From contig NZ_FWWT01000012.1 of assembly GCF_900176035.1 (NCBI RefSeq), positions 61,588 to 125,587 on the forward strand: DNA of 64,000 nucleotides. Direction: 5' to 3'. The translations under genes and the position numbers were made by a program. Numbering within the stretch: position 1 is the first letter of the stretch; every line of letters begins with the position of its first letter. Source of the stretch: Desulfonispora thiosulfatigenes DSM 11270 (lineage in GTDB: Bacteria > Bacillota > Peptococcia > Peptococcales > Desulfonisporaceae). The notes beneath the pieces are model-generated. The model did no database searches. It was not told the origin of the DNA and saw only the letters and a list, made by a program, of their open reading frames with translations. Shown here piece after piece: positions 51,100 through 59,856 of this stretch.

Positions 51100-51507
51100 T
51101 TATAACTTTTCAGGGTTATTTAAGTTTTCACCAATTATTTCATTTATTTCATCAATATCTTCATCTACTTCATCCAATACCCTTTCAGTTGTTTCCATTA
51201 TTTCTTCAGCTGTTTCCTTTGTGTCTTTACGAATATTTTTAATTCTTTCTTTACCTTCGCCTACTACCTTAGAGATTTTACCTCCCATTTCAGTAGCATT
51301 TTCTTTTAGATTATCTACGGTATCTTTAGTGACATTTGATATTTTGTCTCTAGTTTGTTTGCCCGATTTTGGTGCAAATAACAAGCCTATAGAGCTACCA
51401 ATAGCCGCCCCTATACCTAAACCAACTCCTACTTTCTTTGCAGTATCAACATTTTGGGCTTGTTTTTTCTTTTTTCTCGCTTTGTTAATAGTATCTTTAA
51501 TTGACAT
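51100..51507 (-). CDS. YtxH-like general stress protein
   Basis: The 135-residue protein has a glycine-rich membrane segment (VGVGLGIGAAIGSSIGLLFA, about residues 27-46) followed by PKSGKQTRDKI, typical of YtxH-like stress proteins, and a highly charged coiled-coil tail. Bacillus relatives belong to the general stress response, but biochemical function is unknown. The gene is paired with DUF948 downstream. Confidence 0.75.
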   Translation of the reverse strand: MSIKDTINKARKKKKQAQNVDTAKKVGVGLGIGAAIGSSIGLLFAPKSGKQTRDKISNVTKDTVDNLKENATEMGGKISKVVGEGKERIKNIRKDTKETAEEIMETTERVLDEVDEDIDEINEIIGENLNNPEKL

Positions 51508-51688
51508 ATTATCCCTCCCGCAAATAGACTTATCTCATTGTACAAGAAATAAATGGATATTTCAATCGCAAACCTAAAATTGTCTTGAATTATACATTTT
51601 TTCTGTTCCTGTATGTAACCTTTAAAATTAACTATAATATATATGATAGGATTAAAATAAATATTACTATGAACTAAGGAGGTAAATT

Positions 51689-53335
51689 ATGCGTCTTGTG
51701 ATTATTGGTGCAGTTGCTGCTGGAACTTCCGCGGCTGCAAAAGCTAGAAGAAATAATGAAGAATTAGAAATCGCAATTTACGAAAAAGATAACCTTATAT
51801 CTTACTCGGGTTGTGGAATGCCCTACTATATTGGTGGTCAAATTAAAAGCATGACTGAATTAATACCTCGTGATCCGGCCTTTTTTAAAAGTAAATATAA
51901 TATCGATATTCTAACAGGACACGAGGTATTATCTTTAAAACCCGAAAACAAGACATTACAAGTAAAAAACCTTTTAACTGGTAAAATATTTACTGATCAC
52001 TATGACAAACTTATTATTGCAACAGGAGCTAGTGCTGTCATTCCTCCTATCAAAGGAGCAAAAAACCCTAATGTATTTACTTTGCGTAATATAGGAGATA
52101 TGAATAAAATTAATTCCTTTATCCAAAATAATCGACCTAAAAAAGCAGTAATTATCGGTACTGGTTTTATCGGGCTCGAACTTTGTGAAAGTTTTAAAAA
52201 TATTGGTATTGATGTAACCCTTATCGAAAGATTACCTCAAGTTACCCCTGGCCTTGACAGTGATATGGCAATATATGTACAAGAATACTTAGAAAAGAAT
52301 GGTGTAAAAGTCTTAACTAAAGCAAATGTTTCTAAAATCACTAAAAATAACGTGATACTTGATAATGATGAGAAATTACCAGCTGATATAGTAATAATGG
52401 CCACAGGAATAAAACCTAATACAGATTTAGCAAAGAATGCTGGAATCGAGCTAGGCATCACAGGTGCTATCAAGGTTAATCCAAGGTTAGAAACCAATAT
52501 TAGTAATATATATGCTTGTGGAGATTGCATGGAACATTACCACATGGTTAGCGGTCAGCCTGTTTATCGCCCCTTAGGTTCAACGGCTAATAAGACTGGG
52601 AGAATTGCAGGTGAAGTGGTAACAGGAGAAAACAACCATTTTAGAGGAATCCTAGGTACCGGTATCTTTAAAGTTTTTGAACTTGGCATTGCCCAAACTG
52701 GTTTATCTGAAAAAGAAGCATTAGAACAAGGTTATGATATTTCAGTGATTCATAATACAAAAATAAGTAGACCAGAATATATGGGTGGCGCTGAAATGAT
52801 AATTAAAGCTATCGCTAATAAGAAAGATGCTAAATTACTAGGAGTACAAATTATAGGGTCTGATGGAATAGATAAAAGAATAGATGTATTTGTTACCGCA
52901 ATTACCTTTGGAGCCAAAGCAGAAGATTTAATTCACCTTGATTTAGCCTATTCTCCTGCATTTTCTACTGCTAAAGATCCTGTTATGTATACAGGTATGA
53001 TTCTTGATAATGACATTAATAAAGGAAGATCTCTTATAACACCACAAAAACTCGATGAATTAATAAAATCAGGTCAAAGGTATCGGATAATTGATGCTAG
53101 GGTTGATTCTAATTATAACGAAGATCATGTTGAAACTGCGCAAAATATCCCTCATGCATCTCTTAGAGAGACCATTAAGGATATAGATAAAGAAACTATC
53201 ACCATTACCTATTGTAATAAGGGAACTACTGGAAATGCATGTCAAAACATTTTGATTAATCGTGGTCTTGGTAAAGTATTTACCTTATCCGGTGGGCACA
53301 AGCATTATAAAATGCAAAAAAGAAATTTTTTATAA
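51689..53335 (+). CDS. CoA-disulfide/persulfide reductase with C-terminal rhodanese domain
   Basis: The first 445 residues or so form a FAD/NAD(P)H disulfide oxidoreductase with IIGAVAAGTSAAAKARR at the N-terminus, the single active cysteine in YSGCGMPYY (Cys43) and a second Rossmann motif AVIIGTGFIGLELCES (about residues 151-166). The last 100 residues are a rhodanese domain with the sulfur-accepting Cys in ITYCNKGTTGNA (about 509-520). This architecture matches CoADR-RHD and Npsr enzymes, which reduce CoA disulfide or persulfides. It may serve thiol homeostasis or sulfur metabolism. The gene is monocistronic, with AAGGAGG and its own terminator. Confidence 0.92.
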   Translation: MRLVIIGAVAAGTSAAAKARRNNEELEIAIYEKDNLISYSGCGMPYYIGGQIKSMTELIPRDPAFFKSKYNIDILTGHEVLSLKPENKTLQVKNLLTGKIFTDHYDKLIIATGASAVIPPIKGAKNPNVFTLRNIGDMNKINSFIQNNRPKKAVIIGTGFIGLELCESFKNIGIDVTLIERLPQVTPGLDSDMAIYVQEYLEKNGVKVLTKANVSKITKNNVILDNDEKLPADIVIMATGIKPNTDLAKNAGIELGITGAIKVNPRLETNISNIYACGDCMEHYHMVSGQPVYRPLGSTANKTGRIAGEVVTGENNHFRGILGTGIFKVFELGIAQTGLSEKEALEQGYDISVIHNTKISRPEYMGGAEMIIKAIANKKDAKLLGVQIIGSDGIDKRIDVFVTAITFGAKAEDLIHLDLAYSPAFSTAKDPVMYTGMILDNDINKGRSLITPQKLDELIKSGQRYRIIDARVDSNYNEDHVETAQNIPHASLRETIKDIDKETITITYCNKGTTGNACQNILINRGLGKVFTLSGGHKHYKMQKRNFL

Positions 53336-53337
53336 GG

Positions 53338-53376
53338 ATAAATGAGGTCTGCTGGCAATATACAGACCTCATTTAT
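53338..53376 (+). terminator. Terminator after the persulfide reductase gene
   Basis: A 14-bp perfect stem (53338-53351 with 53363-53376) directly follows the stop codon. Confidence 0.8.
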
Positions 53377-53492
53377 TGAAGCTTAATCTGTTGTCTACCT
53401 TACTTGGGTTATAAATGTTAACTTTTCACATCTTCTATTATAGATACCATTTTGGTATAATAGGTTAAAGTAAAACCCTAGGAGGTGAGTAA

Positions 53493-53996
53493 GTGTCAAC
53501 AGAATTATTACATGAAATACTTAAAGAAATAAAAGGTGTTAATCATAGACTGACAAATGTTGAAAATAAAGTAGATAATTTAGATCATAGACTAACAAGT
53601 CTAGAAAATAGGTTTAGTAACCTTGAACAAAGGTTTAGTACTCTTGAGCAAGGTCAAATTAACCTTGAACAAAGGTTCAGTACTCTTGAAAATAATTTTA
53701 CTAACCTTGAACAAAAGTTTAGTACTCTTGAAAATAATTTTACTAACCTTGAACAAAGGTTTAGTACTCTTGAAAATAGATTTACTAACCTCGAACAAGG
53801 ACAAGCTCATCTTTCAAATAAATTCGATAACCTCGAGCAAAAATTAGATATTATTAATGAACAAACAGCGAGACTTTCAGAATATCATACAGAAAATAAT
53901 ATAAAACTTGATAATATTACGGATAAGATAGAGACTATTGAAGCTATTACAAAAGAAAATCTTTACGATATAACTAAATTAAAAATAATCAAATAA
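53493..53996 (+). CDS. Heptad-repeat coiled-coil protein
   Basis: The 167-residue protein is almost wholly built from seven-residue units such as NLEQRFS and TLENNFT. Leucine recurs at every seventh position from about residue 20 to 130, predicting a long parallel coiled coil. It has no membrane segment, signal peptide or catalytic motif, so it may be a cytoplasmic scaffold or oligomerisation protein. Similar repeats occur in phage fibre and Bdr-like proteins, but I recognise no specific family. GTG at 53493 has AGGAGGTG five bases upstream. Opposite-strand ORFs inside it are shadows of the repeats. Confidence 0.8.
   Translation: MSTELLHEILKEIKGVNHRLTNVENKVDNLDHRLTSLENRFSNLEQRFSTLEQGQINLEQRFSTLENNFTNLEQKFSTLENNFTNLEQRFSTLENRFTNLEQGQAHLSNKFDNLEQKLDIINEQTARLSEYHTENNIKLDNITDKIETIEAITKENLYDITKLKIIK
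53661..53828 (+). repeat. Four 42-nt tandem repeats
   Basis: The unit beginning AACCTTGAAC starts at 53661, 53703, 53745 and 53787, exactly 42 bp apart. Each unit encodes 14 residues (two heptads), and units two and three are almost identical at the DNA level, so copy number could change by slippage or recombination. Confidence 0.9.
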
Positions 53997-54036
53997 AAAG
54001 TAGCAAAAAGAATAATTTCTTTGCTACTTTTTTTTG
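53995..54036. terminator. Bidirectional terminator after the coiled-coil gene
   Basis: Arms AAAAAGTAGCAAA and TTTGCTACTTTTT (53995-54007 with 54020-54032) with extra T on the plus strand. It also serves the convergent DMT transporter gene. Confidence 0.85.
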
Positions 54037-54051
54037 AATAAATGTTTTGGA

Positions 54052-54966
54052 TCATTTTTCCTTAACCCAGGATAAAATCGTAATGGTTCCTATAATACAA
54101 AATGTACCTAGCCACTCTGGTAGACCAAATTTTATTTTAAACCAAATAACAGCTATAAATGCGGCTGCTAATGGTTCTATGCTAGCTAATAAACTAACCT
54201 TTGAAGCTTCAAGATATTTTACACTTTCTAAATAAAAATAAAAGGCTATAAATGTTCCAAATATTATAATAAAAGCAACTGCAAAAAATGAAGATAAAGA
54301 CCACTGACCTATAAATTTCCATGGTGGATAGATAAAGCTAAAAACTATTCCCCCTACTAACATGCCCCAGCCAACTACAATCATCGCTCCCCATTTAGCA
54401 AGCAGTTTTCCAGGTTGTAAAGTATAAAAGGCAAGTGCTACTGCTGAGGCTAACCCCCAAAATAATGCTAACCCAGTAATTGATAATTTTCCAATACTCC
54501 CCCCGGTGACTAAGAGAAATGTACCTAAAAGGGCTAATATTAATGCTACTATAACAGGTCTATCTGGAAATCTTTTAAGACGAATAGCTAAATAACAAGT
54601 AATTAAAACAGGTGCTAAATATTGTAATACTGTAGCTGTAGCTGCATTACCATGTAAAATTGCCGCTAAATAAGTATACTGCACACTCAGTGTTCCAAAA
54701 ATAGCAAATATTATTATTCCAATACTATCTTCTTTACTTTTCCAAATGCCCCAAATATTATTATTTTCTCTTGTATAAGCAAGTCCTAATAAAATCAAAC
54801 CTGAAAATAATAACCGAACAACGGTTAGCCACTCAGCATTAAAACCATGCTCCGTAAAAAGATATTGGGCAACATTACCAGATACCCCCCATAAAGTGGC
54901 ACCAATTAAAACTAAAAATGTTCCTTTTTTTCTTTCAGATGATAAAGCTGCACTTTCTGCACTCAT
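54052..54966 (-). CDS. EamA/DMT-superfamily transporter
   Basis: The 304-residue protein has ten predicted membrane segments arranged as two EamA repeats. It begins KKGTFLVLIGATLWGVSGNV (about residues 13-32), and the second half ends LLASIEPLAAAFIAVIWF, both family hallmarks. Such proteins usually export metabolites or amino acids, but the substrate is not predictable. The ATG follows GAGGAG. It is transcribed alone and converges on the coiled-coil gene. Confidence 0.88.
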   Translation of the reverse strand: MSAESAALSSERKKGTFLVLIGATLWGVSGNVAQYLFTEHGFNAEWLTVVRLLFSGLILLGLAYTRENNNIWGIWKSKEDSIGIIIFAIFGTLSVQYTYLAAILHGNAATATVLQYLAPVLITCYLAIRLKRFPDRPVIVALILALLGTFLLVTGGSIGKLSITGLALFWGLASAVALAFYTLQPGKLLAKWGAMIVVGWGMLVGGIVFSFIYPPWKFIGQWSLSSFFAVAFIIIFGTFIAFYFYLESVKYLEASKVSLLASIEPLAAAFIAVIWFKIKFGLPEWLGTFCIIGTITILSWVKEK

Positions 54967-55131
54967 TTTTACTCCTCACAATTTCTAAATTTATATTATT
55001 GATTAAAAATATCTGATTTTCTACTGTCTTTTCATTATATCCTAAAATTGAAATAATGAAAATCGTGATAGACTTTATTCCTATTCAATAAAATGCTACA
55101 CTTAATATGTAAATTATGTAAGGAGGATAAT

Positions 55132-56418
55132 ATGAGTAAAATACATTTAAAGTACGACTTAGATGAAAAACCACCTTTTAAAGAGTTATTACCTTTTGGC
55201 CTACAATGGCTGGTCATAACTATACCAATGATAATTATCATTGGTAAATTAGTTGCAGGATTACACTATGATGATCCTGGGGCACAAACTATCTATATGC
55301 AAAAAATATTTTTTGTGATGGGTATTTCTCTTTTAGCCCAAATTTTATGGGGCCATAGACTACCACTTATCATGGGCCCTGCTTCTGTATTACTAGTAGG
55401 AATTATTGCAAGTTTAGCGTCATCAATTAATACAATCTATACTTCTATCTTTTTATGTGGACTTATTCTAGCCGTTCTTAGTATTACAGGTTTATTCAAA
55501 CCTATAATTAAACTTTTTACACCTAATGTAGTAATAGTCATCTTATTATTAATACCTTTTACTCTTGTTCCTACAATCTTAAATTTAATTTTTCCAAGTG
55601 GAGCTAGTGTAAATCCCTTTCATAATCTTTTATTTGCTTTAGTCTTAATCTTCACCTTGTTTTGGACAAATAAGGTTTTAACTGGTATCTGGAAAACTAC
55701 TTTAATTGTGTGGGCAATGATTATTGGACATTTTCTTTACAGCATATTATTTTCTGTTCCCCTATATCAACAAGTAAATACTAATTTATTTGCAGGATTT
55801 TGGAGTAACTTTACAACCAGTTTTTCTCTAGATACAGGTGTTCTAATTTCCTTTTTTATCTGCTATTTAGCCTTGGCTACAAATGAACTAGGTTCAATTC
55901 AATCTGTGGGTGAAGTACTTAAACCAGATGAAATGACCAAAAGGACAGATCGGGGAATTACAATTACTGGACTTTCAAATGTCTTGGCTGGATTTTTAGG
56001 CGTAATTGGCCCAGTGAGTTTTTCTTTAAGTCTTGGGGTTATTACTTCGACCGGAGTTGCATCAAGATTCACCTTAATTCCTACCGCTCTTGGCCTTATG
56101 ACCTTAGGCTTTATGCCGAGTGCTATCACTATTTTAGGTAGCATTTCATCCGTAGTTATAGGAGCTATTTTAGTTTATATTTTAACCTCACAAGTAGCTG
56201 CTGGTTTTATGCTAGTTGCGAAAAATCAAAACTTTAAATTAGAACAAGGCTTATTAATTGGATTTCCTTTACTATTAAGTGTTCTTATTTCTTTTATTCC
56301 TACTACTGCTTTAAACTTATTTCCTGACCTTTTAAAACCACTTTTAGGTAACGGATTTGTAGTTGGGTTTTTAGGTGTTTTAATTATGGAACATATCATC
56401 TATAAAGAGAGAGCATAA
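55132..56418 (+). CDS. NCS2-family uracil/xanthine permease
   Basis: The 428-residue protein has about 12-14 membrane segments and begins with a charged region ending PPFKELLPFGLQWLVITIP, the NCS2 start pattern. The substrate region includes TNELGSIQSVGEVL and a GLSNVLAGFLGVIGP segment. It should import a nucleobase with protons or sodium. I choose ATG 55132 because AAGGAGG lies eight bases before it; an in-frame ATG 39 bases upstream has no SD. The class is clear; specificity is uncertain. Confidence 0.88.
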   Translation: MSKIHLKYDLDEKPPFKELLPFGLQWLVITIPMIIIIGKLVAGLHYDDPGAQTIYMQKIFFVMGISLLAQILWGHRLPLIMGPASVLLVGIIASLASSINTIYTSIFLCGLILAVLSITGLFKPIIKLFTPNVVIVILLLIPFTLVPTILNLIFPSGASVNPFHNLLFALVLIFTLFWTNKVLTGIWKTTLIVWAMIIGHFLYSILFSVPLYQQVNTNLFAGFWSNFTTSFSLDTGVLISFFICYLALATNELGSIQSVGEVLKPDEMTKRTDRGITITGLSNVLAGFLGVIGPVSFSLSLGVITSTGVASRFTLIPTALGLMTLGFMPSAITILGSISSVVIGAILVYILTSQVAAGFMLVAKNQNFKLEQGLLIGFPLLLSVLISFIPTTALNLFPDLLKPLLGNGFVVGFLGVLIMEHIIYKERA

Positions 56419-56584
56419 ATTGCTCTCTCTCATAATCTTGTGTGACTAGTCCTATTCTTTTTACTTCATCTATTTTTAACTGCTTTCCTCCACTAGCATA
56501 AGCAGTTACAGTAATAAATAAACACATTAAAACCAAAACGAGCATAGTTAAACATCTTTTTACCACGTACTTACCCCTCTCCAT
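56396..56584 (-). CDS. Small exported protein (candidate)
   Basis: The 62-residue product has a classic signal peptide (KRCLTMLVLVLMCLFITVTA, about residues 9-28, with AYA-S as a likely cleavage site), leaving about 33 mature residues. ATG at 56584 has GGTGGAG six bases upstream, and a GTG 15 bases later has GAGAGGGG. The 3' end overlaps the NCS2 gene by 23 bp, and an AGAGAGAGCA hairpin (56404-56428) lies in the coding end, which argues for caution. Function unknown. Confidence 0.5.
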   Translation of the reverse strand: MERGKYVVKRCLTMLVLVLMCLFITVTAYASGGKQLKIDEVKRIGLVTQDYEREQFMLSLYR

Positions 56585-56668
56585 TTTTTACTCCACCTTA
56601 TTAGTATACAATTTAAAAATAAAAATGTTCAATTTTTTGAAATTCACTAATATATTCTAAATATAAAA

Positions 56669-56985
56669 TATGAAAAGGCTGGTATTTTAATTGCCTTTTA
56701 TATGTACTTATCTCAGATACATAAGTTAAAACTTAAAATTCAAAAGATGGAAGAAACTAAAGAAAAGACAAAATTAGATGATTATCCATACGGTGGCTTT
56801 CAGCATTAATATTTATTTATGCCAACAAAGAAATGATTGTTAGATCTTTTGTAACCTTTGGCGTGCAAATTTTATTAATAAAACAAGTAAATCCTGAGTT
56901 TGCAGCCTTAATTATCTCTTTGTTTTTATTTATTAATTCAGCAGGTACTATTGTCGGAGGATTTTTAAATGAAGCAATAACTTAA
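56669..56985 (+). pseudogene. Remnant of an MFS transporter
   Basis: Two reading frames together encode a segment typical of a major facilitator transporter. The first gives a hydrophobic stretch and a cytosolic loop rich in Lys and Glu (KMEETKEKTKLDD). After a frameshift near 56790-56800 comes RWLSALIFIYANKEMIVRS and then AALIISLFLFINSAGTIVGG, ending at a TAA. The start, the N-terminal half and the C-terminus are missing. It is a decayed fragment, perhaps left by a deletion. Confidence 0.65.
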
Positions 56986-57013
56986 GATTTTAATTAAAAA
57001 TCATTCCTCTGGA

Positions 57014-57059
57014 TAAAAAAGTAGCAACAAGATGTTATCCATCTTACTGCTACTTTTTT
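57014..57059. terminator. Terminator after the cupin gene
   Basis: Outer arms AAAAAGTAGCA/TGCTACTTTTT (57016-57026 with 57048-57058) and inner AAGATG/CATCTT. T runs on both strands; it lies ten bases past the cupin stop codon on the minus strand. Confidence 0.85.
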
Positions 57060-57068
57060 AATAGTTAA

Positions 57069-57368
57069 TTATTTAGTAAATATACATAACCAGATGCAGG
57101 GTGGTTCACTACTAGTATAGCTTACTCTATGTTTTTCATGAGCATTAATTAAAATTGTTTCCCCCTGTTTTAAACTTACTTCTTTATTTTCAAATTCTAG
57201 GCTGGCATTTCCCTGTAATAAAATTACAAATTCCGTCTCATCTTGATCGTACCAATCCGTAGTTTGTCCAGCCGAAATAATACGTTCCACTCGCACATTT
57301 TTATTCTTTAATAAATTAGTTACTAATTCTTCTGTTAAAGGTAGCTGGGGTAAGTCGTATATGTTCAT
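57069..57368 (-). CDS. Small cupin-domain protein
   Basis: The 99-residue single-domain beta-barrel has the cupin motif 2 region LKQGETILINAHEKHRV (about residues 66-82) and the motif 1 region ETEFVILLQGNASLEFE (about 44-60). Metal-binding histidines of motif 1 are not obvious, so it may bind a ligand without being an enzyme. The ATG follows AGGAGG. It is monocistronic. Confidence 0.8.
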   Translation of the reverse strand: MNIYDLPQLPLTEELVTNLLKNKNVRVERIISAGQTTDWYDQDETEFVILLQGNASLEFENKEVSLKQGETILINAHEKHRVSYTSSEPPCIWLCIFTK

Positions 57369-57449
57369 GTATCCTCCTAGGTAAGTGGTATGGTTTTATC
57401 TGTATGATCTTTTAATTTTAATCCTTTTTGTCCATGCTTTTCTAAATGC

Positions 57450-58901
57450 TTAATTAGATTTTTCTTGCCCTGGGTTATCTACTCCTCCTACAAAAGAGTT
57501 TGTGTTATCTAATGTTTTTAAATCTTTTACCTTTTTTAAAAAATCAGCAAATTCCTTTTCACTTTGGGCAAAATGGCGTAAATCTCTACCCATTATTTTC
57601 TCTGCAATAATTCTATCATAATGAATTGTATGTTTATGAGTATGTTCCTCACTTCTAAGTTCAAAACCAACAATATCTACATTTTCAATTAAAGAAAACA
57701 TAATTAAAGCATTTTTTTGGATAAGATAATGATTTTTTCCTTTTGCATAATCTTCACATGTATTTGCATCAGTATTAAAGTTTATAGTCACTCCATAGGG
57801 TGGCTTAGTTGTTTGTAACTTAAAAGAATCATATTTTATATCATCTGGAAATTCTAATAAAGAAATTATATTACCGACCTTAGAGTTATTCCCTACATAT
57901 TTTGTTTTATATTTTAAAAAATCCCCAGCCTTAGTTACAGTTACGGTTTCATCCTCTTTTCCTACTGGTGCATCAGAAAGTAATCCAATCCCAATAATTA
58001 CTACTAAGATAACTGTTACCATCAGTATCCAAAAACTTGGTTTTTCATAATTTAAAATATTTTTAATTCTTGATTTAACGTTGCTCTCTCCAAAGGACAA
58101 GGGGCTTAAAATACCACTTTTTTTCACAGAGAAAGAAAGTAGCGAACTAGCATAATTTTTTCTGATATCTTCATTACTACTCTTTAGCACACTCTCATCA
58201 CAAGACATTTCCATATCCTTACTCATAAGAATAAAAGAAAGCCATATTAAGGGATTAAACCAATGAATAGTAAGGACTAAAAAGGCAATTGGTTTTATCA
58301 GGTGATCCAAGCGTTTAAGATGGATTTGTTCATGTTTTAAAATAAAATCTTGCTCATTACTATCAATACCCAGGGGTAGATAAATTTTAGGTTTTATTAA
58401 GCCCAGAATAAAAGGTGTTTTAATTTGATCACTTGCAAAAATATTATCCTCCACTAAAGTTGCAAACTTTACTTTATTTTTCACGCGTAAATACGTGAAA
58501 ATTCCATAACAAAGCATTATTATAATCCCTATAACCCAAATCTTAGTTGAGACCTCCATAATAATTCCCATAGGGTTAACACTAGCAGCGGGATTTACGG
58601 GTGGTAGTGAATTATTTAAACTTTGATTAATCGTCTCATCTATTATACCAACATTACTATTAATCTCCGGATTCTGCGTATACATAATCTCTGGCTTAAT
58701 AACCTCAGAGCTAAACAGATTTAAACTAAAACTATTTTCAAGAGAAAACGGACAAACTAAGCGAAATAATACCACGATCCATAGAGAATATGAAATTATT
58801 TTAGGGGCTCTTTTTAAGACTATCCTTAAAACCATGACCACGAGTGCTACGAAACTAGCAAGTATACTCATATTAAGTATCTCTATAAATAAGTTAATCA
58901 T
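57450..58901 (-). CDS. BlaR1/MecR1-type M56 metallopeptidase with DUF4825-like domain
   Basis: The N-terminal 300 residues have four or five membrane segments and the zinc motif HEQIH (about residues 190-194), as in BlaR1/MecR1. After a further membrane helix, the extracellular C-terminus (DFLKYKTKYVGNNSKVGNI, about residues 333-351) resembles DUF4825 and not a beta-lactam-binding domain. It therefore probably senses an unknown signal and cleaves the partner repressor. I choose ATG 58901, which overlaps the repressor gene by eight bases (ATGATTAA); a TTG upstream is weaker. Confidence 0.85.
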   Translation of the reverse strand: MINLFIEILNMSILASFVALVVMVLRIVLKRAPKIISYSLWIVVLFRLVCPFSLENSFSLNLFSSEVIKPEIMYTQNPEINSNVGIIDETINQSLNNSLPPVNPAASVNPMGIIMEVSTKIWVIGIIIMLCYGIFTYLRVKNKVKFATLVEDNIFASDQIKTPFILGLIKPKIYLPLGIDSNEQDFILKHEQIHLKRLDHLIKPIAFLVLTIHWFNPLIWLSFILMSKDMEMSCDESVLKSSNEDIRKNYASSLLSFSVKKSGILSPLSFGESNVKSRIKNILNYEKPSFWILMVTVILVVIIGIGLLSDAPVGKEDETVTVTKAGDFLKYKTKYVGNNSKVGNIISLLEFPDDIKYDSFKLQTTKPPYGVTINFNTDANTCEDYAKGKNHYLIQKNALIMFSLIENVDIVGFELRSEEHTHKHTIHYDRIIAEKIMGRDLRHFAQSEKEFADFLKKVKDLKTLDNTNSFVGGVDNPGQEKSN

Positions 58902-59256
58902 TGGTTGCGTCCTCAATCATTTCTTTGATTTCTCTTGCTTCTTTAGCAGAAATTTTCTTATCTTTTAGAAAAGCAGCTAAAAATGCAGGCAAAGAATCAT
59001 CAAATATTTTTTCTAAAAGATTTTCACTCTCATGCCTTTGAATTTCTTCTCTTTTAACTAACGAAGTGACAGTGGCATTTTCATTTTGCAAAATACCCCT
59101 CTCACATAGTTTACGAATCATCGTATAAGTAGTAGACTTTTTCCAACCTAATTTTTGTGAGGCTATTTTAGAAAGCTCCGTGGAATTTATAGGTTCCACT
59201 TCCCAAATAATATCTAAAAATTTGTATTCTGCATCAAAAAGCTTTAATTTATCCAT
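58894..59256 (-). CDS. BlaI/MecI-family repressor
   Basis: The 120-residue winged-helix protein has LSKIASQKLGWKKSTTYTMIRKL-like recognition residues near 24-46 and a C-terminal dimerisation helix. Family members repress their own operon until cleaved by the membrane protease. The downstream M56 peptidase overlaps it by eight bases, and two GTTTA-N6-TAAAC palindromes lie upstream. No beta-lactamase gene is beside it, so the controlled function may be envelope-related. Confidence 0.92.
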   Translation of the reverse strand: MDKLKLFDAEYKFLDIIWEVEPINSTELSKIASQKLGWKKSTTYTMIRKLCERGILQNENATVTSLVKREEIQRHESENLLEKIFDDSLPAFLAAFLKDKKISAKEAREIKEMIEDATND

Positions 59257-59270
59257 CTTGCAACCCCCTG

Positions 59271-59314
59271 GTTTAGTCTAATAAACCTCTTTATTTAAGT
59301 TTACTGCGATAAAC
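59271..59314. promoter_or_regulatory. Two BlaI-type operators
   Basis: GTTTAGTCTAATAAAC (59271-59286) and GTTTACTGCGATAAAC (59299-59314) share the form GTTTA-N6-TAAAC. They are centred 28 bp apart, upstream of the repressor start. The spacing suits two repressor dimers on nearly the same DNA face. Confidence 0.7.
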
Positions 59315-59454
59315 CTCCCGTGTCAAGAAAAGGGTAATAATAAATAAGAATTACAACCTAAATAAGAGCTCTTTATTATAAAAATCAAACCCTTAATTCC
59401 TATTTACATGCTAAAATATAGATAATCATTATATTAAAAGGAGTGTCCTTTTTT

Positions 59455-59856
59455 ATGAACCTAAAAAATATTAGATGGAAGCAACGCTTTCAAAATTTTC
59501 AGAAGGCATATAATCAGTTTAATTCAGCTATTGCAGATTTTGAAAACTTAAGCACTCTAGAAAAAGAAGGATTAATTCAAAGATTTGAATATACATTTGA
59601 GCTGGCATGGAAAACACTTAAAGACTACTTAGAATCAGAGGGGGTTCCTGCCAATTTTCCTCGTGAAGTAATAAAAGCTGCTTTTCACTATGAGTTAATT
59701 CAAAATGGTGCAGTCTGGATGGACATGCTTGAAAAAAGAAACTTGATGGCTCATACTTATAATGAAGCTCGATTTAATTTAGCTATAGAAAAAATAAAAG
59801 ATGAATATTATCAAGCCATAACAGAAGTATATACTGTTTTAGAGGCTAAGTTATGA
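59455..59856 (+). CDS. hepT: HepT-like HEPN ribonuclease toxin
   Basis: A roughly 133-residue all-helical protein with RNLMAHTY near residues 97-104, an exact RX4HXY HEPN motif. In the Shewanella HepT/MntA system this motif is the RNase active site and its tyrosine is AMPylated by the antitoxin. The family was earlier annotated as a nucleotidyltransferase substrate-binding protein. The ATG at 59455 follows AAGGAG; a GTG 12 bases earlier abuts that SD. The next gene overlaps it by four bases (ATGA). Confidence 0.8.
   Translation: MNLKNIRWKQRFQNFQKAYNQFNSAIADFENLSTLEKEGLIQRFEYTFELAWKTLKDYLESEGVPANFPREVIKAAFHYELIQNGAVWMDMLEKRNLMAHTYNEARFNLAIEKIKDEYYQAITEVYTVLEAKL

Noticed and set aside
53661..53828. 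CRISPR-like appearance of the 42-bp periodic repeats
   Set aside because: There are no unique spacers between units and they are in frame within a coding sequence.
53601..53847. Repeat-like ORFs in other frames of the coiled-coil gene
   Set aside because: They arise from the 42-nt repeats; only the GTG-started frame has an SD and a terminator.
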